This document shows, piece after piece, positions 6,971-14,477 of a stretch of DNA of 22,520 nt. Made by a program: the position numbers and the translations under genes. Positions within the stretch are counted from its first letter, which is position 1. Each line of letters opens with the position of its first letter. Source of the stretch: JBOHPP01 sp050731755 (lineage in GTDB: Bacteria > Methylomirabilota > Methylomirabilia > Rokubacteriales > CSP1-6); the NCBI GenBank assembly GCA_050731755.1, contig JBOHPP010000264.1:1-22520 (forward strand), given 5' to 3'. A model generated the notes under the pieces. That model worked only from the letters and a program-made list of their open reading frames with translations. It was not told the origin of the DNA and did no database searches.

Positions 6971-7872
6971 CAGGCCGCCCAGAAGAGAGCCTGAACGCTC
7001 GCCGCGTCGGCGGCGCCGTAAAGCGCGGCGCGCAGGCGCGCGCCGCCGGGCCGCTCGCCCGAGTACCAGGCCAGGTGCTTCTTGAGCTGGATGAGCGCCT
7101 GGCGCTCCGGGAGATGGGTCTCGATGAGCGTGCAGTGGCGGCGGATGACGCCGGCCTTGTCGGCCGGACTGACCGTCGTGGCGCTGAAGATCCACGGCGC
7201 GCCCAGGGCGCCCCGCCCGATCATGACGGCGACGCAGCCGGTCTCGCGGGTCATGGCCACCGCTTCCTCGCGGCTGCGCACGTCGCCGTTGCCGATGACG
7301 GGGATGCGGACGGCGGCGACGACGCCGGCGATGATCTCCCACGGCGCGCGGCCGGTGTACTGCTGCGAGCGCGTCCGCGGATGGACGGTGACGGCGTCTA
7401 CCCCTTCGCTCTCGGCGACCTGGGCGATCTCGGGCGCGTTCACCGTGCGTTCGTCCCAGCCCGCACGGATCTTGATGGTGAACGGCACGCCGATCGCTTT
7501 CCGCATCGTGCGAAACACGACGGCGGCCTGGAGCGGGTCCCGCATCAACGCCGCACCGTGACCCTTGGCCACGATCTTGGGCACCGGGCAGCCCATATTG
7601 AGGTCGATGGCGTCGGCGCCCTCCGCCTCCAGGCGGCGCGCGGCTTCGGCCAGCACGTCGGGGTCGGATCCCAGGAGCTGCAGCGCGATGGGATGCTCCT
7701 CGGGCAGGAAGCGGGCCAGGAGCTGCGTCTTGACGTTGTCTTCCCCGAGGGCCCGGGCGTCGATCTCCTCGCTGGTGAGCAGGCCGGCTCCGCACTCGCG
7801 GGCCACCAGGCGAAACGAAGCGTTGGTGACGCCAGCCATGGGGGCCAGGCGGAGGTCGAGCGCGGCATTCAC
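6967..7872 (-). CDS. dusB: tRNA-dihydrouridine synthase
   Basis: 301 residues. It is an FMN-dependent enzyme that reduces uridine to dihydrouridine in tRNA, cytoplasmic. Seen: LRLAPMAGVTNASFR (8-22), LNMGCPVPKI (91-100) with the proton-donating Cys95, IKIRAGW with Lys134, VTVHPRTRSQQYTG with His164, IGNGD (193-197) and IGRGALGAPW (218-227) for flavin phosphate binding. It is slightly shorter than usual DusB proteins at the C-terminus. The start is GTG 7872; a TACAAT box ends 6 nt before it and there is no Shine-Dalgarno. It overlaps the MaoC gene by 4 nt. Its first codons and upstream region are duplicated 590 bp away. Confidence 0.95.
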   Translation of the reverse strand: MNAALDLRLAPMAGVTNASFRLVARECGAGLLTSEEIDARALGEDNVKTQLLARFLPEEHPIALQLLGSDPDVLAEAARRLEAEGADAIDLNMGCPVPKIVAKGHGAALMRDPLQAAVVFRTMRKAIGVPFTIKIRAGWDERTVNAPEIAQVAESEGVDAVTVHPRTRSQQYTGRAPWEIIAGVVAAVRIPVIGNGDVRSREEAVAMTRETGCVAVMIGRGALGAPWIFSATTVSPADKAGVIRRHCTLIETHLPERQALIQLKKHLAWYSGERPGGARLRAALYGAADAASVQALFWAAW

Positions 7873-7921
7873 CCGATCATTGTACCTGGCCCGAAGTATC
7901 TGATTTCTGATCCGTCTTGCG
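7845..7921. repeat. 77-bp direct repeat, copy 1 (dusB 5' end and upstream region)
   Basis: Positions 7845-7921 match 8435-8511 without gaps, at a constant offset of 590, with 9 mismatches in 77. This copy contains the first 9 codons of dusB and about 50 bp upstream, including the TACAAT box (7879-7884) and the conserved TCTGATTTCTGATCC block (plus-strand reading). Confidence 0.93.
7879..7884 (-). promoter_or_regulatory. Possible -10 box of dusB (leaderless type)
   Basis: TACAAT on the minus strand, followed by 6 nt (GATCGG) and the GTG start at 7872. That spacing would put the transcript start on the first base of the start codon. No clear -35 hexamer is present. The equivalent in the second repeat copy has decayed to TCCAAT. 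Confidence 0.4.
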
Positions 7922-7962
7922 CGTGACGTTCTCGACGTCGCTTCACCCTCGTCTCCTCCGAT

Positions 7963-8379
7963 TCAAGGCGATTGTCCCGACTGCTGTAAATCTACCTGCG
8001 GGGTAGTGACTGCGGGCGAAACCGCCAGTGCCGCTGCTGGCCGGACGGGCACGGGTGTGCTGCGGGTCGTCAGCGAATGTGCCGTCGCGCGCCTCTCAGC
8101 CTCCCGCCGCACGAGCCGTTCCGCAAGTTCCGGAATGTCCGGAGCGCGTGGTGTGGGGATGACTGTGTGTGATGTCGTTTCGCGCAGGACTTCTGCCGCT
8201 GGGACCAGCTTCACCGGCGCGCTATACGTCTTGCGGTACTCCGTACGAATCATCCAAGCTGGCACAGCAAGGCTTACGAAGATCACCGCGACGGCCCCCA
8301 GGATGACATCTCGCAGGAACGCGCGATGCTCCGAATCGCGCGCTTCCGACCTGTCCTTCTTTTCATCGTGCGGACTCAC
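7963..8379 (-). CDS. Hypothetical single-pass membrane protein
   Basis: 138 residues from the GTG at 8379; family not recognised. A charged N-terminus (VSPHDEKKDRSEARDSEHR) is followed by one membrane helix (VILGAVAVIFVSLAVPAWMI, about 24-43), a basic patch and a Pro/Ala/Val/Thr-rich tail. This resembles a small cytoplasm-in, periplasm-out anchored protein. The frame is open to an ATG at 8649, but those extra residues overlap another gene and the duplicated dusB sequence, so I prefer the GTG. That GTG overlaps the stop of a 28-codon frame beginning in the duplicated dusB start (GTGA). The gene lies between the two 77-bp repeats. Composition is less GC-biased than neighbours and the reading is moderately certain. 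Confidence 0.55.
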   Translation of the reverse strand: MSPHDEKKDRSEARDSEHRAFLRDVILGAVAVIFVSLAVPAWMIRTEYRKTYSAPVKLVPAAEVLRETTSHTVIPTPRAPDIPELAERLVRREAERRATAHSLTTRSTPVPVRPAAALAVSPAVTTPQVDLQQSGQSP

Positions 8380-8462
8380 AACGATGGTCCTGCGCGAGTC
8401 GTGGGTGGCGAGGTGCGGGTCAGGCGACACGTGTCCAGGCGGAGGTCGAGCGTGGCATTCAC
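8376..8462 (-). pseudogene. 28-codon leader frame derived from duplicated dusB start
   Basis: In the second repeat copy, the GTG equivalent to the dusB start reads MNATLDLRL, against MNAALDLRL in dusB. It then leaves the repeat and continues to DTCRLTRTSPPTTRAGPSL and a TGA at 8378-8376. The stop overlaps the GTG start of the membrane-protein gene by 4 nt. It is either a dead fragment of dusB or a leader peptide that couples translation into the downstream gene. Confidence 0.45.
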
Positions 8463-8511
8463 CCGGGCATTGGACCTGGCGGCAAGTGTCTGATTTCTGA
8501 TCCATCTTGCG
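8435..8511. repeat. 77-bp direct repeat, copy 2
   Basis: Same length and orientation as 7845-7921, with 68 of 77 positions identical. Changes cluster near the former -10 box and include a CCG to GGC triplet. The block TCTGATTTCTGATCC is unchanged. Its right end adjoins the upstream region of the small membrane-protein gene at 8554. Confidence 0.93.
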
Positions 8512-8536
8512 TCTCAACACAGGCGAGGCGTAATCT
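8507..8536 (+). promoter_or_regulatory. Possible promoter of the 65-residue membrane protein
   Basis: TTGCGT (8507-8512) and TAATCT (8531-8536) are 18 bp apart and precede the ATG at 8554. The -35 half lies at the end of the second 77-bp repeat copy. This is a weak consensus match and is offered as a candidate only. Confidence 0.3.
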
Positions 8537-8553
8537 CGGAATCGACTGAAGTC

Positions 8554-8751
8554 ATGACCCTCGACGGCCTGAGCTGGATCGTTATCGTAAACGGGCTCGT
8601 ACAGCTCTCGGGGCTGCTCTTGCTCGGCATCATCCTCGTTCGTGGCCACCGAGAGATGGTCCGCATCAGCCGTGCGGTGGCGGGCCTCGTCTATCAGGAG
8701 AGTGAGAAGACGCGCGCCCGAATCGACGAGTTGTTCCGCCAGTCCGGCTAG
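8554..8751 (+). CDS. Small hypothetical membrane protein
   Basis: 65 residues; family not recognised. Residues 7-29 form a membrane helix (WIVIVNGLVQLSGLLLLGII and onwards), followed by a basic and acidic amphipathic segment (HREMVRISRAVAGLVYQESE, then KTRARIDELFRQSG). This layout, one helix then a short charged cytoplasmic helix, is common in small membrane-associated accessory proteins. The ATG at 8554 has no clear Shine-Dalgarno. It runs toward the minus-strand amidohydrolase gene (15-bp gap). A minus-strand frame across the same bases lacks such structure, so I take this strand as the real one. Confidence 0.6.
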   Translation: MTLDGLSWIVIVNGLVQLSGLLLLGIILVRGHREMVRISRAVAGLVYQESEKTRARIDELFRQSG

Positions 8752-8766
8752 CCCTCTCCCTTCCTA

Positions 8767-10002
8767 TCAGAGTGCCTGCTTGTAGAGCCGCCCACTTTTC
8801 ATGATGACCTTCAGGTTGTCCAGGTTCTGAAAGAGCCGGAGGTTCGTGAGCGGGTCGCCGGCCACGACGATCAGATCCGCGTACTTGCCGGGTTCCACGG
8901 TCCCGATCCGGTCGGACATCCGGAACAGCTCGGCGTTGACTTTGGTGGCCGAGAGCAGGACGTCCATCGGCTTCATGACCTGGGCTTTCAGCTCGAACTC
9001 GACGGCGCGCTGGGTCATCATGTCGCCGAGCAGGTCGGAGCCGGAGCCGATCTTGCATCCCGCCTTGTAGGCGTAGGTCAGCCCCTGCACGCTCTGCTCG
9101 CGGGCCAGGTTGATCTTCTGGATCTGGTGATCGCCGATGCCGTAGCGCTTGCCTTCCCGGTAGATGGCCTCGTAGGTGACCATCGTGGGAACCAGGAAGG
9201 CGTCGGCGGCCTTGATGGCGCGGGCGGCGGCCTCGCGGATCAGGTTGCCGTGCTCGATGGAGCGCACGCCGGCTTCGATGGCCCGGCGGACCGCGCTGTC
9301 CGAGTAGGCGTGGGACAGGACGTACTTGCCCACCGCCTGCGCCTCCTCCACCGCCGCCCGCATCTCGGCCACGGTGAACTGCGTGGTGTCCAGCTCGTCG
9401 GCCGGCGACATGGCGCCGCCCGAGGCCATGATCTTGACCTGGTCCACGTCGCGGCGAAGCTGCTCGCGCACGGCCCGGCGCACCTCGGTCTCGCCGTCGG
9501 CGATGGAGCCGATCATGCCGATGCCGCAGCCGATGGGCTCGATCCACTCGGCCCGCCGGCGTTTGTCGCCGTGGCCGCCCGTCTGCGAGATGTAGTGGCC
9601 GGAGACCAGCAGCCGCGGCCCGGGGAAGTGGCCCTCCTCCAGGGCCAGGCGGAAGCCGTAATCGGCGCCGCCGGCGTCGCGCACGGTGGTGAAACCCTGG
9701 AGCAGGCACTCCTCGGCCCGGCGCATGGCGCGAGCAGCGATGTAGCTCGGCGGGTAGCAGCGGTGCTGATCCGTGATGTTTTCGGTCACCGCGCAGATGT
9801 GAACGTGGGCGTCGGTGAGCCCGGACATCAGGGTCAGGCCCTTGAGGTCGAGCGTGGTGACGTGGCCGGGCAGGGGCCCCACCCGACTGCCCGGCACGAC
9901 CTCCTTGATGCGATCGTCCTCCACGACCACGGCCGCCCCCTCGACGGGATCGCGACCCGTGCAGTCGATCAGGAACGCGTTGGCGAGAACAGTCAGCGAC
10001 AT
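8767..10002 (-). CDS. Metal-dependent amidohydrolase (imidazolonepropionase/prolidase-like)
   Basis: 411 residues. It is a TIM-barrel hydrolase of the amidohydrolase superfamily with a two-metal site. Metal ligands visible are DAHVH (H66, H68), VKIMASGG with the probable carboxylated K190, LSHAYS (H231), SIEHGN (H251) and GSDLLGD (D323). The C-terminal GTVEPGKYADLIVVAGDPL is the usual beta-sandwich return. Members hydrolyse Xaa-Pro or other dipeptides, organophosphates or cyclic amides; the substrate cannot be fixed here. There is no signal peptide, so it is cytoplasmic. The start is ATG 10002 because GGAGGT lies upstream at normal spacing; an in-frame start at 10065 would add 21 unlikely residues. 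Confidence 0.92.
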   Translation of the reverse strand: MSLTVLANAFLIDCTGRDPVEGAAVVVEDDRIKEVVPGSRVGPLPGHVTTLDLKGLTLMSGLTDAHVHICAVTENITDQHRCYPPSYIAARAMRRAEECLLQGFTTVRDAGGADYGFRLALEEGHFPGPRLLVSGHYISQTGGHGDKRRRAEWIEPIGCGIGMIGSIADGETEVRRAVREQLRRDVDQVKIMASGGAMSPADELDTTQFTVAEMRAAVEEAQAVGKYVLSHAYSDSAVRRAIEAGVRSIEHGNLIREAAARAIKAADAFLVPTMVTYEAIYREGKRYGIGDHQIQKINLAREQSVQGLTYAYKAGCKIGSGSDLLGDMMTQRAVEFELKAQVMKPMDVLLSATKVNAELFRMSDRIGTVEPGKYADLIVVAGDPLTNLRLFQNLDNLKVIMKSGRLYKQAL

Positions 10003-10118
10003 GTGAGCGACCTCCGGGCGACGGCTCGCGTCTGAGCCACGCTGCCGCGAGAATACACGACCCACCGCAGGGCCGAAAGCCGTGGATCTGGGGTAAAGTG
10101 CTCCATCTCGAGCGCGCC

Positions 10119-12068
10119 ATGGTGACCGATCCCAGCTTCTTCAGCGACCTCGCCCTGGTCTTCGTCGCCGCCGTGGTTGGGGGCGGCGTCGCCTGGGTGG
10201 CCCGTCAGCCGCTGATCCTGGGCTATGTGCTAGGAGGCGTCCTGGTAAGCCCCCTCACGCCAGGCCCCTCGGTGTCGGACATCCATACCTTCGAGCTTTT
10301 TGCCGAGATCGGCGTGATCCTCCTGATGTTCTCCGTCGGTCTGGAGTTCTCGCTGAAGGATTTGTTGCGCGTGAAATGGGTGGCCCTGGGAGGCGCCCCG
10401 CTGGGCATCCTGCTGTCGATTGCCCTCGGAGTCGGCGTCGGAGCCGCGCTGGGGTGGCCCCTGCTGCAGGGGGTCATCGTGGGGATGGTGATCTCGGTGG
10501 CCAGCACGATGGTCCTGGCGCGGCTGCTGCTCGACCGGGGCGAGCTGCACTCCCGTCATGGACGCGTGATGATCGGCATCACGCTTGTCGAGGACCTCGC
10601 CGTCGTCGTCCTCATCGTCCTCATCCCCACCCTCGGCTCGCTGGAAGGCGAGCGCGTGGTCGCCATTGCGGTGGCCCTCGGCAAGGCCGCCATCATCCTG
10701 ATCCCGTTTTGGTACCTCGCCTCCCGAGTGGTGCCTCCTCTCATGCTGCGGGTGGCCCGTACCCACAATCAGGAGTTGTTCCTCCTGGTGGCGCTGGCCA
10801 TCGGGATGGGGGCGGCCGCGCTCACGCAGGCCGTGGGGCTGTCGCTCGCCCTGGGCGCCTTCCTGGCCGGCCTGATCATCAGTCAGTCGGACTACGCGCA
10901 CGAGACGCTCGACCGGCTCCTGCCGCTCCGAGATGTCTTCGTCGCTTTCTTCTTCGTCACCGTGGGTGTCCTCATCGACCCCAGCGTCCTCTGGACGAAC
11001 GTTCCGCTGATGAGCGTGATGGTCGCGCTCGTTCTCATCGGGAAGCTCGTCATCCGGGCCGCGGTGGTCTGGCTGTTCGGACATCCGCCGTGGACGGCCT
11101 TGCTGGCCGGAGTGGGCCTCGCCCAGATCGGCGAGTTCTCCTTCGTCATCGTGCAGGTCGCGCGGGCCTCGGGGCACGTCGGCGACGACGTGTACAACGC
11201 CACCCTGGCCACGTCGCTGCTGACCATTCTGGCGAACGCCGTGCTCGTGCGGGCGGCCGGCTCCGTGATGGGCCGCGCCCCGCTGGCGGGCCAGCCACCG
11301 GCGGCGAGCGCGCCGGCCGAGACCAGCGCGCTGCGCGACCACGTCGTGCTCTGTGGTTTCGGGCGGGTGGGAAGCGCCGTGGCCGAGGCGCTGGAGACGT
11401 TCCGCCTCCGTTACGTGGTGCTCGAGACGGACCCCGACGTCATCGGCGCCCTCCAGAGCCGGGGCGTCCCCGCCCTTTTTGGAAACGCGGCGCGCCGCCG
11501 GCTCCTGGAGAGGGCCGGCGTGGAGCGGGCGGCTCTCGTGATCGTCACCGTGCCCGAGGATCACCATGCCCAGCTCGCCGTCCGGGCCACGCGGGAGCTC
11601 AATCCGCGCGTGCCCATCCTGGCCCGCACGCACCAGCGCGAGGCCGGGGAGGCGCTGCGATCGGCCGGAGCCACCGAAGTGATCCAGCCCGAGCTGGAGG
11701 CCGGGCTGACGCTGATCCGACATGGGCTCGGTCAGCTGGCCCTGCCCAAGGACAGCCTGATCGCCTACCTGGAAGTTCTGCGGGACGCGCTGGGAGGCAC
11801 GCCGGAGCGCGCCCGGCAGGCGCGGCAGGGGCTCCCCGAGGTTCGGATGGTCACGGTGGGCTCCGACATGATCGCCGATCAGTCCCTGGGCGAAGCGCGG
11901 CTGCGCGAGCGCTTCGGCGTCACCGTCGTCCGCATCGAGCGACAGGACGGCGGCGTCGTGCAGAGCCCGGACGCCGAGACCCTCCTGCGCCCCGGAGACC
12001 GCATCCGAGTGTTCGGCCTGCCCCACCAACTGGAGGCGTTTCTGGCCGAGACGGGGCTCCGCCGCTAG
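10119..12068 (+). CDS. Kef-type cation:proton antiporter (CPA2) with RCK/TrkA domains
   Basis: 649 residues from the ATG at 10119. The N-terminal part, about 1-375, is a many-helix Na/H-exchanger domain (FSDLALVFVAAVVGGGVAWV, then QPLILGYVLGGVLVSP, then EIGVILLMFSVGLEFSLKDL). A TrkA-N/RCK domain follows from about 405, with the Rossmann motif CGFGRVGSAVAEAL and an acidic residue closing the second strand (VVLETD). A RCK-C domain (about 570-649) ends the protein. It should exchange K+ or Na+ for H+ in the inner membrane under nucleotide control. A GTG at 10098 would extend it by seven residues but lies inside a TAAAGT box. It converges on terC with overlapping stop codons. Confidence 0.93.
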   Translation: MVTDPSFFSDLALVFVAAVVGGGVAWVARQPLILGYVLGGVLVSPLTPGPSVSDIHTFELFAEIGVILLMFSVGLEFSLKDLLRVKWVALGGAPLGILLSIALGVGVGAALGWPLLQGVIVGMVISVASTMVLARLLLDRGELHSRHGRVMIGITLVEDLAVVVLIVLIPTLGSLEGERVVAIAVALGKAAIILIPFWYLASRVVPPLMLRVARTHNQELFLLVALAIGMGAAALTQAVGLSLALGAFLAGLIISQSDYAHETLDRLLPLRDVFVAFFFVTVGVLIDPSVLWTNVPLMSVMVALVLIGKLVIRAAVVWLFGHPPWTALLAGVGLAQIGEFSFVIVQVARASGHVGDDVYNATLATSLLTILANAVLVRAAGSVMGRAPLAGQPPAASAPAETSALRDHVVLCGFGRVGSAVAEALETFRLRYVVLETDPDVIGALQSRGVPALFGNAARRRLLERAGVERAALVIVTVPEDHHAQLAVRATRELNPRVPILARTHQREAGEALRSAGATEVIQPELEAGLTLIRHGLGQLALPKDSLIAYLEVLRDALGGTPERARQARQGLPEVRMVTVGSDMIADQSLGEARLRERFGVTVVRIERQDGGVVQSPDAETLLRPGDRIRVFGLPHQLEAFLAETGLRR

Positions 12069-12796
12069 GCCGCCCGCGGCAGGCGCTGGCCGCCCCGGCG
12101 CCGGTAGCGCAGGTTGAGCATCTCGACGAAGAGCGAGAAGGCCATGGCCGCGTAGATGTAGCCCTTCTCCACGTGGCGTCCCATGCCCTCGGCGACGAGC
12201 ATGGCGCCGATGAGCAGCAGGAAGGCGAGGGCCAGGATCTTCACGCTGGGGTGGCGCTCGACGAACCGGCTCACGCTGTTGATGGCCACCATCATGATGA
12301 CCATGGCAATGACGATGGCGATCACCATGATGGCCACGTGGTCGGCCATGCCCACCGCGGTAATCACCGAGTCCAGCGAGAACACGACGTCGATCAGGGC
12401 GATCTGGGCCACCACCCAGGCCAGGCCGGCCCGGCCCCCGCCGCCGCGCCTCTCCACGTCGTGGGACGCCTCGACCTTATCGTAGATCTCGTGGGTGGCC
12501 TTGAAGACGAGGAACAGGCCGCCGGCCAGGAGGATGAGGCCGCGCGCCGAGATCTCGCGGCCGAGCAGGGTGAAGAGCGGGGCGGTGAGGCCCATGATCC
12601 AGGTGATGGCGAGGAGCAGCAGGATGCGGGTGCCGAGGGCGAACCCCAGCCCCAGGCGGCGGCCGAGCGGCCGTTGGGCGGGAGGCAGCCGGCCGGTGAG
12701 GATGGTGATGAAGACGACGTTGTCGATGCCGAGGACGATCTCCATCGTGGTCAGGGCTACGAGCGCGACGAGACCGTCCGTAGTGAGCCAGTCCAT
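12065..12796 (-). CDS. TerC family integral membrane protein
   Basis: 243 residues, about seven membrane helices. Family signatures are TTMEIVLGIDNVVFI (16-30; acidic E19 and D25 within the membrane) and ALIDVVFSLDSVITAVGM (133-150; D136 and D142). TerC/Alx/YkoY-type proteins are linked to manganese export or metal loading of secreted enzymes, and to tellurite resistance in some plasmids. The ATG at 12796 has AGGAGA upstream. It is the last gene of the HTH/oxidoreductase/SGNH/TerC operon, 15 bp after the SGNH gene. Its stop codon shares a CTAG with the stop of the convergent antiporter. Confidence 0.93.
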   Translation of the reverse strand: MDWLTTDGLVALVALTTMEIVLGIDNVVFITILTGRLPPAQRPLGRRLGLGFALGTRILLLLAITWIMGLTAPLFTLLGREISARGLILLAGGLFLVFKATHEIYDKVEASHDVERRGGGGRAGLAWVVAQIALIDVVFSLDSVITAVGMADHVAIMVIAIVIAMVIMMVAINSVSRFVERHPSVKILALAFLLLIGAMLVAEGMGRHVEKGYIYAAMAFSLFVEMLNLRYRRRGGQRLPRAA

Positions 12797-12811
12797 GGGA
12801 CTCTCCTGCCG

Positions 12812-13516
12812 TCATCCGTCGCGGATCATGCGCCGCTCGATGCCCCGCCACATCAGCTCGGCCCAGCGCGCGTACCCGGCGTCCGATGGGTGATAGCCAT
12901 CGGCGGCGAGCAGTTCCGGGTGCCGGGGCACTTCTTCCCGACTGGGCGTGTAGAGATCGACGACCTCCACGCCGTGGGTTCGGGCCGCCGCGGCGAGCGC
13001 CTCGTTGAACTGAATGGTCAGCCGCCGCACCTTGTCCTCGTGCGGGCCGCCGCGGAAGCGGCGCGTCGTGCCGAGGTCGGGCAGCAGGTTGACCACGACG
13101 ACCGCCGCCGTCTTCTGGGAGAGCGCTTTGAGGATCGTGGCGACATTGCGCTCGTATTTCCGGACCGGCACCCCTTCGGTGATGTCGTTGGGCCCGATGG
13201 AGAGCGTGACCAGATGAGGGGACAGCTCCACGGCCCGTGTGAGCTGGTCGGCCATGACGTCGGCCGACGTGGCGCCGCCCACGCCCAGGTTCGCGGCCTG
13301 CGCCGCGGGATACCGCTCGCGCAGACGCGCGGTCAGTCGGCTCACGTAGTTGAGCTCGGGCCGGCTCGCGCCCACGCCCTCGACGGTGCTGTCGCCCAGC
13401 GCCACGTAGAGCAGAGGCGCGGTGTGGTCCCCGGGAAGCCCGCGCGTGACGTCGGGCCGCTGGGCGCAGGCGGCCAGGAGCAGGGCGGCCAGCCCGAGCG
13501 CCGTCCGGGTCAGCAT
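12812..13516 (-). CDS. SGNH/GDSL hydrolase, lipoprotein
   Basis: 234 residues. A lipoprotein signal peptide ends LALLLAAC-type, with lipobox LLAAC and Cys17, so the enzyme is probably membrane-anchored outside the cytoplasm. The SGNH blocks are all present: GDSTVEGVG (nucleophile Ser43), LGVGGAT (Gly80), IGPND (Asn110) and DGYHPSD (Asp206, His209). The family hydrolyses esters of lipids, acyl groups or sugars. The start is the ATG at 13516 because it places the signal peptide directly at the N-terminus. It overlaps the upstream oxidoreductase gene by 7 nt. The specific substrate is unknown. Confidence 0.92.
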   Translation of the reverse strand: MLTRTALGLAALLLAACAQRPDVTRGLPGDHTAPLLYVALGDSTVEGVGASRPELNYVSRLTARLRERYPAAQAANLGVGGATSADVMADQLTRAVELSPHLVTLSIGPNDITEGVPVRKYERNVATILKALSQKTAAVVVVNLLPDLGTTRRFRGGPHEDKVRRLTIQFNEALAAAARTHGVEVVDLYTPSREEVPRHPELLAADGYHPSDAGYARWAELMWRGIERRMIRDG

Positions 13517-14460
13517 CCGGCGGCGTCCTCCAGCGTCCGGTGGTGCCACGGGGCGTCGGGAAACGTGATCGGACGAACCGCCGGCAGGGTGACGCCGGCC
13601 TCGCGGTAGGCCGCAACATATTCGCGGGCCTGGGCGGCGTCACCGACGGCGCCCAGCGCCTCGGCCAGCGGCTCCGGGGTCTGGCCGTCGGCGTCGAAGG
13701 CTCGCAGGGCATCGGCGAACCCGGCCCCCTCGAGCATCGCCCGATAGAACGGGAGCTGGAGATAGCGGACCAGCTCGGCGCGGAACGCAGCCAGAGCCGG
13801 GGTGCGATCGTGGGTAATGGCCAGCGGCACCGCCGCCACGATCTCGAAGCTCTCCAGCGTCTTGCCGGCGCGCTCGCGGCCTCGGGCGAGCGCGGGAACG
13901 GCGACCTCGCGGACGTAGGTGGGCGGGGTCAGCCACAGCACGGCGCCGTCGGCGATCTCGCCGGCCAACTCCAGCATCTTGGGGGAGAGCGCGGCCAGCA
14001 GCAGCGGCGGGGCCGGCGGCCGCGTCGGCACTCCCAGGCTCCAGTGGACACGGAAGTACTTGCCTTCGAACTCGGCGCCGGCGCCGAGCGCGCCCCGCAG
14101 CACGGCGACGTACTCGCGCATGACGGCCAGCGGCTCGGTGAGCGTCACGCCGAGCATCGCCTCCATCGAGGCGCGGTGGCTGACGCCGATCCCGAGCCGG
14201 AAGCGCCCGCGGGTCACCTCGGCCAGGGTCAGGGCGGCCTGGGCCATCGCCACCGGATGGCGCGGGTAGATCGGGACGACGCCGTTGCCCAGGCCGATGC
14301 GCGTGGTGGCGGCGCCATAGGCCTGCAGCACCAGGAAGGAGTCGCGCCCGACGCCGTGGGTGACCCACACGCTGTCGTAGCCGAGCTCTTCGGCGCGACG
14401 CACGGAGTCGATGGCGGGCGCCATGTCGCGTCCGGGCATGATGTAGGCGGCGAGCTTCAT
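13510..14460 (-). CDS. Luciferase-like (LLM class) flavin-dependent oxidoreductase
   Basis: 316 residues, TIM-barrel family using F420 or FMN. Recognisable features: MKLAAYIMPGRDMAPAID (start), AEELGYDSVWVTH, TTRIGLGNGVVPIYPRHPVA, EVTRGRFRLGIGVSH and PLLLAALSPKMLELAGEIAD. These match the F420-dependent methylene-H4MPT reductase/glucose-6-phosphate dehydrogenase-like branch rather than bacterial luciferase itself. The cofactor cannot be decided from the sequence alone. It is the second gene of the operon, 17 bp after the HTH gene, and overlaps the SGNH gene by 7 nt. Substrate unknown. Confidence 0.9.
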   Translation of the reverse strand: MKLAAYIMPGRDMAPAIDSVRRAEELGYDSVWVTHGVGRDSFLVLQAYGAATTRIGLGNGVVPIYPRHPVAMAQAALTLAEVTRGRFRLGIGVSHRASMEAMLGVTLTEPLAVMREYVAVLRGALGAGAEFEGKYFRVHWSLGVPTRPPAPPLLLAALSPKMLELAGEIADGAVLWLTPPTYVREVAVPALARGRERAGKTLESFEIVAAVPLAITHDRTPALAAFRAELVRYLQLPFYRAMLEGAGFADALRAFDADGQTPEPLAEALGAVGDAAQAREYVAAYREAGVTLPAVRPITFPDAPWHHRTLEDAAGC

Positions 14461-14477
14461 GGCGGCCGGCCGGGAGG

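Noticed and set aside
8380..8649. N-terminal extension of the membrane-protein gene up to an ATG at 8649
   Set aside because: It would cross the duplicated dusB sequence and overlap the plus-strand gene at 8554, and the extra residues show no recognisable structure.
10098..10118. GTG start for the antiporter at 10098
   Set aside because: It lies within a TAAAGT box and adds residues not expected before the first membrane helix; the ATG at 10119 fits better, though the choice is not certain.
8666..10120. Minus-strand open frame overlapping the amidohydrolase
   Set aside because: Out-of-frame shadow with Arg/Gly/His-rich translation; the amidohydrolase frame carries the metal ligands.
10376..13609. 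Very long plus-strand open frame (about 1077 codons)
   Set aside because: It lies out of frame over the antiporter gene and antisense to terC and the SGNH gene. Its translation is low-complexity Arg/Pro/Gly-rich, typical of GC-rich shadow frames.
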